Below are positions 8,901 through 15,690 of a stretch of DNA of 64,000 bases, in pieces. Position numbers and translations under genes: made by a program. The stretch lies in the NCBI GenBank assembly GCA_934454585.1, contig CAKSFP010000004.1, positions 1 to 64,000 of the forward strand, given 5' to 3'. The notes beneath the pieces are model-generated. The model did no database searches, had not been told where the DNA came from, and saw only the letters and a list, made by a program, of their open reading frames with translations. This DNA comes from an uncultured Clostridia bacterium. GTDB lineage: Bacteria > Bacillota > Clostridia > UMGS1810. Position 1 is the first letter of the stretch. Every line of letters begins with the position of its first letter.

Positions 8901-9512
8901 CTTAAACTCCTTGAGAGCATCTTTATCAAGCAGCTTTGCAAGATCTTCATAGTCCATAACTTCGATTTTCTGAATCTCATGAGAGGTTCTGAAACCATCA
9001 AAGAAGTGGAGAAAAGGCACTCTGCTCTTTATTGACGCAAGGTGCGCAAGACCTGCAAGATCCATTGTCTCCTGAACGGAGCCTGATGCGAGCAGCGCAA
9101 AGCCGGTCTGACGACAGGCCATAACATCCTGGTGATCACCGAAGATGTTGAGTGCGTGAGCGGCGAGCGCTCTTGCGCTTACATGGAAAACCGTCGGCAA
9201 GAGTTCACCTGCAATTTTGTACATATTCGGAATCATGAGCAACAAGCCCTGTGACGCCGTGAATGTGGTTGTGAGCGCACCTGCCTGGAGCGAACCGTGA
9301 ACCGCACCTGCGGCACCTGCCTCAGACTGCATCTCTACAACATCTACCGTCTGTCCGAAGATATTCTTCAGACCTGCGGCACTCCATGAATCCACATGTT
9401 CTGCCATAGTGGATGACGGAGTTATAGGATAGATAGCGGCAACTTCGGTAAAAGCATAGGCGCAATGTGCGGCTGCCTGGTTTCCATCCATGGTTTTGAA
9501 TTTCTTAGCCAT
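5991..9512 (-). CDS. nifJ: Pyruvate:ferredoxin (flavodoxin) oxidoreductase, single-chain
   Basis: Oxidatively decarboxylates pyruvate to acetyl-CoA and CO2 with reduction of ferredoxin, the central step of clostridial sugar fermentation. The 1,173-aa length matches the fused one-polypeptide PFOR. An N-terminal pyrimidine-binding domain comes first (GNQAAAHCAYAFTEV, YPITPSST), then the middle CoA/transketolase-C-like domains. A ferredoxin domain holds two [4Fe-4S] motifs (CIQCNQCSLVCP and CLGCGVCAQVCP). The C-terminal TPP domain has GACAGCGETPY, NATGCTSIWGG, GGDGWAYDIG and VYSNTGGQSSK; the extra cysteines there ligate the TPP-proximal cluster. AGGAGGT stands upstream of the ATG. It is monocistronic, with its own promoter and terminator, and supplies the reduced ferredoxin used by NfnAB. 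Confidence 0.98.
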   Translation of the reverse strand: MAKKFKTMDGNQAAAHCAYAFTEVAAIYPITPSSTMAEHVDSWSAAGLKNIFGQTVDVVEMQSEAGAAGAVHGSLQAGALTTTFTASQGLLLMIPNMYKIAGELLPTVFHVSARALAAHALNIFGDHQDVMACRQTGFALLASGSVQETMDLAGLAHLASIKSRVPFLHFFDGFRTSHEIQKIEVMDYEDLAKLLDKDALKEFKDRALNPEHPVIRGTAQNADIYFQGREAANKFYEAVPGIVADYMKEISKITGREYKPFNYYGAPDATKVIVAMGSVCETIEETVDYLIAKGEKVGVVKVHLYRPFSSKYFFDVLPETVEKIAVLDRTKEPGSLGEPLYLDVCNLFFGKKNAPEIVGGRYGLGSKDTTPTQILAVYNNLDEKEPKNGFTIGIVDDVTNHSLPMPEKISTAPEGATCCKFWGFGSDGTVGANKDAIKIIGDNTDLYAQAYFDYDSKKSGGVTMSHLRFGKKPIKSTYLLDSADYIACHKPAYIHQYDVLEGLKPGGTFLLNCVWTPDELDEKIPAKMKRFIANNNINFYTINAVDVAVKVGLGPNRINMVTQSAFFKLANVIDFDHAVTLIKQAIKKTYGKKGDEIVNMNCAAVDGAIDALHKVDVPASWKDAADEPEAPSKVPAFIKNIVEPVNAQAGNKLPVSTFVGMEDGTFETGTSAYEKRGVAVMVPTWDSSKCIQCNQCSLVCPHAAIRPVLLTADEAKNKPDTFTTVPVKGIKDAPEGMTFRMQVSALDCLGCGVCAQVCPDKIQALTMKPFDDVADVEAANWEYAMSIPVKDDLTDKYTVKGSQFAQPLLEFSGACAGCGETPYIKLITQLFGDRMMVANATGCTSIWGGSAPSMPYCKNAEGKGPAWANSLFEDNAEFGLGMVKANNKIRHTLAERMTEVMDSVDAKLADAFKAWIDGMNDAEASKAAAKAIAAEIGKADMSNPAIKEIADRQDFLIKRSQWAFGGDGWAYDIGYGGLDHVIASGEDINIFVVDTEVYSNTGGQSSKATPTGAVAKFAAAGKRTKKKDLGMIATTYGYVYVAQIALGANMNQAIKAIKEAEAYNGPSLIIAYAPCINHGIKVGMANTISEEKKAVDTGYWHLWRYNPELAAEGKNPFILDSKEPTGAVKDFLNGENRYLMLKKADPNLAEQLFDKAERDLAQRYETYKKMAEQ

Positions 9513-9559
9513 TTTGTACCTCCTGTATTTTAAGTGGGTATATATATTTCAACCCTTGT

Positions 9560-9588
9560 ATTATATCACACTTTAAGCCTCATTTCAA
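9560..9588 (-). promoter_or_regulatory. SigA promoter of nifJ
   Basis: On the minus strand TTGAAA (9588-9583), a 17-bp spacer and TATAAT (9565-9560), about 50 bp before the nifJ ATG. The remainder of 9589-9707 holds no gene. Confidence 0.8.
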
Positions 9589-9707
9589 ACACATTTTGTG
9601 TCAATGCGTACCCAAAAAAATATTTTGTTTATTTTGACGAATTTTGTCGGCAATTAATATGCACATTACACAAAATCCATATTTTTTTGCGCCGCCGTCC
9701 GTTTTGG

Positions 9708-9737
9708 TTGACAAGAACACACAATATGCGATATAAT
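9708..9737 (+). promoter_or_regulatory. SigA promoter of metA
   Basis: TTGACA (9708-9713), an 18-bp spacer and TATAAT (9732-9737), about 20 bp before the metA start. The short leader leaves no room for an S-box or T-box. Confidence 0.85.
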
Positions 9738-9758
9738 CATAATCGGAGATGATTACTT

Positions 9759-10691
9759 ATGCCGATAAAAATCCCGAACGGGCTTCCGGCTGCGGAGACC
9801 CTTCACAACGAAAATATATTTGTTATAAACGAGACCAGAGCGACAACCCAGGACATCCGTCCGCTGAAAATTCTGCTGCTGAACCTCATGCCGACAAAGA
9901 TTGCAACGGAGACTCAGTTTGCGCGGTTGCTCGGCAACAGTCCGCTGCAGGTGGAAATGGAGCTGCTGCAAACAGCGACTCACAAAGCGACCCATGTGTC
10001 CGAGACGCATATGCTCAGTTTCTATAAGACATTTGACGAGATAAAGGACGAAAAATTCGACGGTATGGTGATAACCGGCGCGCCGGTGGAACTGATGGAT
10101 TTTGAACAAGTGACCTACTGGGACGAAGTGTGCGAGATCATGGACTGGAGCCGCAGCCATGTCACAAGCACGCTGCACATCTGCTGGGGTGCACAGGCAG
10201 GACTTTATCACCACTACGGAGTGAGGAAGATCAATCTTGACGAAAAGCTTTTCGGAGTGTACCCCCACACGGCAGATTACAAACAATCCATGCTGCTGCG
10301 CGGTTTTGATGATGTGTTCATGGTGCCGCAGTCGCGCTATACTACGGTGGAGCGCGCGGAGATAGAAAAAATTCCGGAACTTAAAATAATCGCCTCGTCC
10401 GAGGAGACGGGCGTTTTCATAGCAATGACGGACAAGGGCAGACAGATTTTTGTCACGGGTCACCTTGAATACGATGCCGACACACTTAAAAACGAATATC
10501 TGCGCGACAAAGCAAAGGGCGATGACATCGCCGTGCCGAAGAACTATTTTCCGAATGATGACGACACCAAAGCGCCGCTCGTCACATGGCGCAGCCATGC
10601 AAATCTGCTGTATTCCAACTGGCTGAACTACTTTGTATATCAGACAACACCTTATGATATAAGAGAAATCAGGCAAATTAATCACGACTGA
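9759..10691 (+). CDS. metA: Homoserine O-acetyltransferase (MetA family, acetyl-CoA type)
   Basis: Activates homoserine in methionine biosynthesis. The 310-aa glutamine-amidotransferase-like MetA fold carries the nucleophile C142 (HICWGAQAG) and the catalytic pair H235/E237 (GHLEYD). Residue 111, in GAPVE, is glutamate. In characterised MetA proteins glycine at this position selects succinyl-CoA and glutamate selects acetyl-CoA, so O-acetylhomoserine is the predicted product although many databases would label it a succinyltransferase. CGGAGATG lies just upstream of the ATG. It is monocistronic, with a strong promoter and no riboswitch visible. Confidence 0.95.
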   Translation: MPIKIPNGLPAAETLHNENIFVINETRATTQDIRPLKILLLNLMPTKIATETQFARLLGNSPLQVEMELLQTATHKATHVSETHMLSFYKTFDEIKDEKFDGMVITGAPVELMDFEQVTYWDEVCEIMDWSRSHVTSTLHICWGAQAGLYHHYGVRKINLDEKLFGVYPHTADYKQSMLLRGFDDVFMVPQSRYTTVERAEIEKIPELKIIASSEETGVFIAMTDKGRQIFVTGHLEYDADTLKNEYLRDKAKGDDIAVPKNYFPNDDDTKAPLVTWRSHANLLYSNWLNYFVYQTTPYDIREIRQINHD

Positions 10692-10734
10692 TTTATAGCC
10701 TATCGGGCGGCAATGATGTCCGATAGGCTATAAA
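10692..10734. other. Long hairpin after metA
   Basis: A 15-bp perfect stem (10692-10706 with 10720-10734) begins at the metA stop. It is flanked by A residues rather than a T run on the + strand, so it is an atypical terminator. The stem contains TATAGCCTA, also seen in the XRE operator boxes near 3.37 kb; this may be chance. Confidence 0.6.
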
Positions 10735-10820
10735 AAAATATGCCATCCCTCAATCGACCGGGCAGCTGTGCCGGGCCGATGCGGATGACAAATACAAAAT
10801 TGGAAATGGGTCTACCCTTT

Positions 10821-10888
10821 CGGGCATACCGGACTCAGTCATACCGACAGCGGTATGGCAGACTCCCGTGTGCCCGACAAAGTCGGGC
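10821..10888. repeat. Imperfect long palindrome plus 7-bp hairpin
   Basis: CGGGCA...TGCCCG ends (10821-10876) enclose a 7-bp inner stem (10840-10846 with 10851-10857). An adjacent perfect hairpin lies at 10872-10888. Together with 10740-10820 this is a structured non-coding stretch. An open frame crosses it, but its composition is not protein-like and it lacks a ribosome site. Confidence 0.5.
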
Positions 10889-10917
10889 TGAAATAAATTT
10901 CAACGGTTATTCAAAAA

Positions 10918-11121
10918 TTATTTGCTTGCGAGGAAGTTGTTTATCTTCTCAACAAGCTCGTCAGCGTCCACACCGTGAACCATGCACGCCTGTTCAACGG
11001 ATTCTCCGCTTGCCGACGGGCAACCGAGACAATGCATACCGATTTCAAAGAAGAACGGTGCAGTGTCAGCGTCGATTTTGAGCACATCTGCAATTATGGT
11101 ATCCTTTGTTATCTGAGCCAT
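10918..11121 (-). CDS. DUF1858 / hybrid-cluster-protein-associated redox disulfide domain protein
   Basis: A 67-aa cytoplasmic protein that is a single DUF1858-type domain. It opens with the ITKDTIIADVLKIDADTAPFF helix region, followed by a CLGC motif (GMHCLGCPSA) and a C-terminal helix. The family is named for a redox-active disulfide often encoded near hybrid cluster proteins or other anaerobic redox genes; its biochemical role is not settled. AAGGAG precedes the ATG at good spacing and a consensus-like promoter lies upstream. No hybrid cluster protein is in the window, so it stands alone here. Confidence 0.9.
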   Translation of the reverse strand: MAQITKDTIIADVLKIDADTAPFFFEIGMHCLGCPSASGESVEQACMVHGVDADELVEKINNFLASK

Positions 11122-11173
11122 TGTATTTCACTCCTTAATCGCCGATTATTATCACTTCATTTCGATTGTACTT

Positions 11174-11202
11174 ATTATAATATATACTTCTTAAAAAATC
11201 AA
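11174..11202 (-). promoter_or_regulatory. Promoter of the DUF1858 gene
   Basis: On the minus strand TTGATT (11202-11197), a 17-bp spacer and TATAAT (11179-11174). The AT-rich remainder up to 11361 contains no recognisable gene or terminator. Confidence 0.75.
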
Positions 11203-11361
11203 TATGTAAATTGCAATTTTGTTAATTTATCAATCTTTCGGGGGTTTTTATGTGCAATATTCCGTCATATTCGGCACTTCACTGCTAAATATCTGATTAT
11301 ATTTGAAATTTGACCCTGTTAAAATGTGCGTTTTACTATTTTCTGTGCTGTCATATATGTG

Positions 11362-12513
11362 TCACATCCGCACCCATTTTGAAATCATTGCCGAAAAAAT
11401 TCCGCCATATGTCATGCGCGGCACATTTTCGGCAAAAATCAAATCACATCTGCCGAGTTCTCTGTCGCCGCTCTTTATGATAAGTTCTCCGGCGCGCTCA
11501 CCCTTGGCGCACGGCGCGCAGAGGTTTTCTTCAAAAATCGGCGTGCGTTCAATTTCCGGCTGCTCGCCTTTTTTGCACAAATAGTCAAGATTTTCGGCAC
11601 ACGCAAGAGGTGTTTCGCCGTCTTTTCCTTTTTCTATGTGCAGCCGCGCCGCCTCCTCGCCCTTTATGGCAAGCGGAATCACCGCATAGTTGGCAAAACC
11701 GTAATTAAGCAGCTTGCTTGCGTCAGCAGAGCGCTGTTTTGAAGTCGGCGCCGCCATAACCACGGCAATCAGGTGCATATTGTCGCGCTTTGCAGTGGCG
11801 CTTATGCAAAACTTGGCCTCGTCCGTGCTGCCGGTTTTCAGTCCCGTTGCACCGTCGTAGAACCTGATAAGTTTGTTGGTGTTCGACAAGGTGAATGCGC
11901 CGCCGCGCAGCGAATCCATCCATATGGTGGTGAATTCAAAAATACCATCGTGCCGCATAAGCTCGCGGCTCATGAGCGCTATGTCATACGCTGTGGAATA
12001 ATGGCCCTCGTCAGGGAGTCCGTTGCAGTTGACAAAATGAGTATCTGCCATTCCGAGCTGTGCGGCGCGTTCGTTCATCATTGACACAAAGTTTTCGCAG
12101 CTGCCGCCGATATGTTCCGCCATCGCAACCGCGGCGTCATTGCCGGACGACACGGCTATGCCCTTTAGGATGTCACGCACGCTGAGCTGTTCGCCCTCGT
12201 CCAGAAATATTGTCGAACCGCCCATGCTTTTGGCATATGCCGAGCCGGTTATCATGTCGTCATAGCCAAGTTTACCGTCATCTATCGCCTCCATGGCAAG
12301 CAGCATGGTCATGATTTTGGTCACGCTGGCAAGCGGCCTCCTGCTGTGGCTGTCTTTTTCGTAGAGCACCGTGCCGGTTGAGCTGTCCATAAGGATTGCC
12401 GACGGGCACGACAGCTGCATAGCGTCATCCTCGGCGACAACAGTCGGAGCGGTTGTGATAATTGCCGCCGACACAAATATCGAAACAAACGATAATGCTT
12501 TTTTCATTTTCAT
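11362..12513 (-). CDS. Serine-type D-Ala-D-Ala carboxypeptidase (DacF/PBP5 family)
   Basis: Trims the terminal D-alanine from peptidoglycan pentapeptides outside the membrane. The 383-aa protein has a signal peptide (about residues 1-28). The intact S11 active site comprises SVTK (63-66), SGN (123-125) and KTG (226-228). A beta-rich C-terminal domain of the PBP5 type follows, then a short terminal stretch without a clear transmembrane anchor. The ATG at 12513 is preferred to an in-frame GTG 9 nt earlier because AGGTG lies 6 nt upstream of it. It follows the 243-aa secreted protein by 51 bp with no terminator between, so it may be the last gene of the RHS operon. Contrast it with the motif-degenerate homologue at 22942-24243. 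Confidence 0.92.
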   Translation of the reverse strand: MKMKKALSFVSIFVSAAIITTAPTVVAEDDAMQLSCPSAILMDSSTGTVLYEKDSHSRRPLASVTKIMTMLLAMEAIDDGKLGYDDMITGSAYAKSMGGSTIFLDEGEQLSVRDILKGIAVSSGNDAAVAMAEHIGGSCENFVSMMNERAAQLGMADTHFVNCNGLPDEGHYSTAYDIALMSRELMRHDGIFEFTTIWMDSLRGGAFTLSNTNKLIRFYDGATGLKTGSTDEAKFCISATAKRDNMHLIAVVMAAPTSKQRSADASKLLNYGFANYAVIPLAIKGEEAARLHIEKGKDGETPLACAENLDYLCKKGEQPEIERTPIFEENLCAPCAKGERAGELIIKSGDRELGRCDLIFAENVPRMTYGGIFSAMISKWVRM

Positions 12514-12564
12514 GAGATTCACCTCGCATGAAAAATATATGCGGCACGGCTTGTTCGATATTCA

Positions 12565-13296
12565 TTATTGAATTTGGTATGTTATTTCCTCATTTTCAAC
12601 ATCGGAGAGCGCCTTAAACACAACAACATTGTTGATCCCGGAGTTTCTGCCTTTGTCCGAAGAAAAATTGAAAATCAGTTTTCCGTTTTGAAAATCCGCC
12701 TCCGAGATTATGATTCCGCATCCGTCCGTTTCGCACGGCAAGAGTTCTTTTTCCGCCGTAAATGCGCACAGATCTACAACCTCAAATTTTTGAGGATTAT
12801 ATCCGATAATGTGCATGGCATCGAGGTTTGCGCCTATAACACTATCGCAATTCATGTACAGATTAAAAATCTCGCCGCCCATTACAGATATCGGGATTGA
12901 TTTTTCCCGCAGATAAGGTTCGATATCGCGAATGTGTTTGAAACCGCCTATGGGTCTGAGTGTGCGCATATCTTCCCACGCAAGGAATTTCACGCTGTAT
13001 TGTTCTCTTGCACCGTCCGGCACGGCAATTTGCATTCTGCCGCCGACGGTCGCTCCCGGCGCCGCTGTCAGCGATGAAGCGGTCACACTCTCCGCAGACA
13101 AATTTTTATACAGCACCGCAAAGAGGTTTATTCCGTGCGATTCGTTTTCGGCGTTTGCCACCGAGTATGAGATATTTACCGCTGCACCGTTCACGGTGTA
13201 TGTAACATCATATGACATTCCGCTGTCTGCCGATGCGCTGCACATTGTGCAGACAAACGCAACAGCTATGATGAAACACATTGAAAATTTTCGCAT
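12565..13296 (-). CDS. Secreted protein of unknown function, 243 aa
   Basis: A Sec signal peptide (about residues 1-23, ending ASA-DS) precedes an all-beta-looking exported domain with no catalytic motif that I recognise. Segments such as NISYSVANAENESHGINLFAVLYKN and the C-terminal SGINNVVVFKAL resemble strands of carbohydrate-binding or Ig-like modules found on Clostridia surface proteins, but that is only an impression. GGAGGG is 7 nt before the ATG. The start context is strikingly like that of the 274-aa secreted protein at the head of this gene set (GGAGGG then ATGCGAAAA). It is overlapped at its 5' end by the broken small gene upstream and probably belongs to the RHS operon. Confidence 0.8.
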   Translation of the reverse strand: MRKFSMCFIIAVAFVCTMCSASADSGMSYDVTYTVNGAAVNISYSVANAENESHGINLFAVLYKNLSAESVTASSLTAAPGATVGGRMQIAVPDGAREQYSVKFLAWEDMRTLRPIGGFKHIRDIEPYLREKSIPISVMGGEIFNLYMNCDSVIGANLDAMHIIGYNPQKFEVVDLCAFTAEKELLPCETDGCGIIISEADFQNGKLIFNFSSDKGRNSGINNVVVFKALSDVENEEITYQIQ

Positions 13297-13612
13297 TTAT
13301 CAGCCCTCCGTATTTATTTTTTATCCCTTTAAGAATCATTTCTTCCGTGTCACCGTTATGCAAAAACAATGATTTTCCGTAATCCATATGATAAATTACA
13401 TATTTATTTTCCCATATAATTACCGTGTCTTTTCCGCGCACTATTTCACCTCTTGCAATCTTTTCTTCGTGTTCCGCCGCCTCTTTCTCCAGTTGATTTG
13501 CGACAATTGTCCAAAATCTGTCCGTCGCAAAATCGACTATTCTCCCGGCATTAAGAATAATTATTAATAATGATATCAACGGCAAAGATATCTAAAAGCA
13601 TTTATTATTCAT
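13208..13612 (-). pseudogene. Small membrane protein gene interrupted by an in-frame TAG
   Basis: An ATG at 13612 with GAGGT at good spacing opens a frame that meets TAG at 13592-13594 after six codons. The same frame then continues for 125 sense codons. The downstream part begins with a hydrophobic helix (LPLISLLIIILNAGRIVDF) and a charged soluble stretch (LEKEAAEHEEKIARGE), the architecture of the neighbouring membrane-anchored proteins. Restarting at TTG (13585) is possible but has no ribosome site. The frame also overruns the next gene by 89 bp, which suggests a second lesion near its 3' end. Most likely it is a recently inactivated third member of the local cluster; readthrough of the amber codon cannot be excluded. 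Confidence 0.6.
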
Positions 13613-13657
13613 AGTTATACCTCATTAAATTCCACTAATCGAATACATGGATATTTA

Positions 13658-14167
13658 TTAGTCGTTCACTTCCCCTCTTTCTCTCATTCTTCTGTACTCA
13701 TTGAAATCCGTTTCGTAATAGTACCAGTTTTTTTGCGAAAGCGGTACTGTTTTTGTTAAATATTGCTTTTGAGGTTTCTCTTCAATCAAAGAATAAATCA
13801 AACCCTTACTGCTGTCAAGATTCGCCCATAATTGAAACTCGATGTAACTATCGGTCTTTTCGACAATCAAATATTTTTTCTCTTTTGCAATACGAATAAT
13901 CCTATCAATGTCCGCATCGGTTATACCTTGTATATGTTCGGGTTCATGCGTCCATTTTTCACCGTCATCATAAATGTGTATTGAATCAACATTTGAATTT
14001 ATTATCGTCTGAACAATTTCATTCAGTAAATCATTGTCCTTCTCATATTCGGCAACTATTTCATTTTCGGTTTCATATGGGCATATATAATTGAGAAACA
14101 ACTCCAGTGATGTAAACACTACAGTTACAGCAACAATAATATTCAATACAATTTTCAAATACTTCAT
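13658..14167 (-). CDS. Membrane-anchored protein, paralogue B of a tandem pair
   Basis: A 169-aa protein with one N-terminal transmembrane helix (about residues 5-26) and an exported or peripheral soluble domain. It is close to the adjacent upstream gene. Shared blocks include NYICPYET, IVAEYEK, DSI-IY-DGEKW, RIIRIAKEKKY, FQLWANLD and NWYYYETDFNEYRR, so about half the residues match by eye. No known family is recognised. AGAGGAA lies 6 nt before the ATG at 14167; an upstream frame extension is ignored. The position right behind an RHS protein and its coupled partner makes an accessory or immunity-type role plausible, but this is inference from context. Confidence 0.8.
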   Translation of the reverse strand: MKYLKIVLNIIVAVTVVFTSLELFLNYICPYETENEIVAEYEKDNDLLNEIVQTIINSNVDSIHIYDDGEKWTHEPEHIQGITDADIDRIIRIAKEKKYLIVEKTDSYIEFQLWANLDSSKGLIYSLIEEKPQKQYLTKTVPLSQKNWYYYETDFNEYRRMRERGEVND

Positions 14168-14223
14168 GATAAATTCCTCTTTATCGGATATTTTTGATGT
14201 TGCCACATTACAAACAAGCGATT

Positions 14224-14730
14224 TTAATAGCTATTCTTTTCATTGTTTCTCCGTCTCCACTCATTAAAATCTTCCTCATAGTAATACCAGTTCTCATCAT
14301 CCAACTTTTCGTACTTCGTCAGAAATTGCAATGTCGGAGGATTTCCGTCCAAAGTGTAAGCGATTCCCCGACCGGCATCAAGGTTAGACCATAACTGAAA
14401 ATAAATATAATTATCTGCCTTGTCTATAACTGAGTATTTTCTTTTTTGCGCAATGTCAATAATTCTGTTAACATTTTCGACAGTCACCCCCTGAAAGCCG
14501 TCAGGTTTATATACCCATTTTTCGCCGTCGTAGTATATATATATCGAATCAATATCCGATGCCAACAAAAGTTGAACAGATTCGTTCAAAATGTCCTTGC
14601 TCTTTTCATATTCGGCAATTATCTCTGCCTTGGTTTCATACGGACAAATATAATTAATAACCAATCGAAGCAATATGACTAATAGCACTGTAATAACCGT
14701 AATATTCAATGTTAATTTCAAAAATCTCAT
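14224..14730 (-). CDS. Membrane-anchored protein, paralogue A of a tandem pair
   Basis: A 168-aa protein with an N-terminal transmembrane helix (about residues 6-27) and a soluble domain rich in aromatic residues (NYICPYETKAEIIAEYEK, YIYYDGEKWVYKP, YFQLWSNLDAGRG, NWYYYEEDFNEWRR). The function is unknown. It duplicates the next gene downstream and the 56-bp gap between them has no terminator, so they are co-transcribed. The ATG at 14730 has AGGTG 6-7 nt upstream and is preferred over an in-frame GTG at 14739. Duplicated copies beside a polymorphic-toxin-like gene are a recurrent pattern for immunity genes, but sequence alone does not prove it. Confidence 0.8.
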   Translation of the reverse strand: MRFLKLTLNITVITVLLVILLRLVINYICPYETKAEIIAEYEKSKDILNESVQLLLASDIDSIYIYYDGEKWVYKPDGFQGVTVENVNRIIDIAQKRKYSVIDKADNYIYFQLWSNLDAGRGIAYTLDGNPPTLQFLTKYEKLDDENWYYYEEDFNEWRRRNNEKNSY

Positions 14731-14740
14731 AATTTTCACC

Positions 14741-14869
14741 TTATTTCATAAACCACCGAATACCTTGTCGGATATTTGCTTTATCTTCTTCCGAATCAGC
14801 TTGCTTTATAACTCCCGCAATTCCGTTGTATATTCCTTTTAATGATCTTATTCCAACACCGTTTGCCAC
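14741..14869 (-). CDS. Possible 42-aa small protein or decayed gene tail
   Basis: In a frame different from the upstream propeller gene, a GTG at 14869 opens 42 codons ending at 14741. The peptide (ANGVGIRSLKGIYNGIAG then VIKQADSEEDKANIRQGIRW) has protein-like composition. It overlaps the last 22 bp of the propeller gene and stops 10 nt before paralogue A. No Shine-Dalgarno is evident, though it could be reached by coupling. Equally it may be what is left of a longer C-terminus or an old RHS effector tail. Weakly supported. Confidence 0.3.
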   Translation of the reverse strand: MANGVGIRSLKGIYNGIAGVIKQADSEEDKANIRQGIRWFMK

Positions 14870-15690
14870 GAAAATCCCTCACCGGCACCAGAAAAACACC
14901 TGTTGATGACTTCTGATATTCTGTTCGTTTTGAAATCCCACGCAACAATTCTGTGTCCGACAAACTGTTTGTCAAACAGTGCTCCGCTAATTGCCGTAAA
15001 GAATTTCATTTCATCCTCGATAAGCAACAAATTAGATTTCGGCGAAAAGCAATAATAATAGGCATTCCCATTATATACATGCTGCTCACTTGTTTGTATA
15101 TCCAAAACTTTCAAATTCCCTTCCAAAGTTTTATAAGCAATGATTTGGTTATTTCCCGAAACAATAGGTTCCCTGCCTCCGCAAATCTTTTGGCTGAATC
15201 CACTACTCATATCGTATTCTGTAATTTCATCATTCACATTGGAATAAATCAGTTTTTCGGATAGCCAATCATGATATTTAGAACCATTATCATCTACTAC
15301 AACGGTTTTTTCGCCCGAAATTAGATTCAGTTGAAAAATACTTTTTCCACATGACAAACTAATTCTAGAATCATTTATCATAGTCGCATAATCGATAACT
15401 TCTCCAAAATCATAAATTCTTTCAGTATTTCCGTTTGAGTCTAACATTTCAACAGAATCATACTTGACAGATATCATTTTTCCATCGTTCAAGAATTTTA
15501 CATTATTGTGTTCCTTTATAAATCTTTGTTGCCTTGTCTCCATCTCCATAACAAACGAGCCGTGAGAATTATCATCATATGCGCTGTATGTTATTTGTCC
15601 GCTGAGCACATTGTTGCGCTTGTCAAATGCTTTATGTGATAAAATAAGACATACCAATAATGTTAATATAATGAGAATCGTTTTTTTCAT
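14848..15690 (-). CDS. Membrane-anchored beta-propeller-like protein, candidate immunity partner of the RHS protein
   Basis: A 280-aa protein with an N-terminal signal/anchor (about residues 1-19). It then has repeated short blade-like segments alternating hydrophobic strands with polar turns (for example MLDSNGNTERIYDF, IFQLNLISGEKTVVV, LKVLDIQTSEQHVY, IVAWDFKTNRISEV), reminiscent of TolB/WD40-like propellers. No catalytic motif is visible. Its ATG shares one base with the RHS stop codon (TAATG) and its ribosome site AAAAGGAG lies inside the RHS 3' end, so translation is coupled. Genes coupled this tightly behind an RHS effector domain are typically immunity factors; an extracytoplasmic one would fit an exported effector. 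The assignment is by position, not homology. Confidence 0.75.
   Translation of the reverse strand: MKKTILIILTLLVCLILSHKAFDKRNNVLSGQITYSAYDDNSHGSFVMEMETRQQRFIKEHNNVKFLNDGKMISVKYDSVEMLDSNGNTERIYDFGEVIDYATMINDSRISLSCGKSIFQLNLISGEKTVVVDDNGSKYHDWLSEKLIYSNVNDEITEYDMSSGFSQKICGGREPIVSGNNQIIAYKTLEGNLKVLDIQTSEQHVYNGNAYYYCFSPKSNLLLIEDEMKFFTAISGALFDKQFVGHRIVAWDFKTNRISEVINRCFSGAGEGFSWQTVLE

Noticed and set aside
9714..9758. SAM riboswitch or T-box before metA
   Set aside because: Only about 20 nt separate the -10 box from the ATG, too short for either element.
9753..10685. 310-codon open frame on the minus strand exactly opposite metA
   Set aside because: It mirrors the codon structure of metA, has no ribosome site, and encodes a His/Arg/Cys-rich sequence without recognisable domains.
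10740..11081. 113-codon plus-strand frame after metA
   Set aside because: It runs through palindromic repeats and across the oppositely oriented DUF1858 gene, and has no ribosome site.
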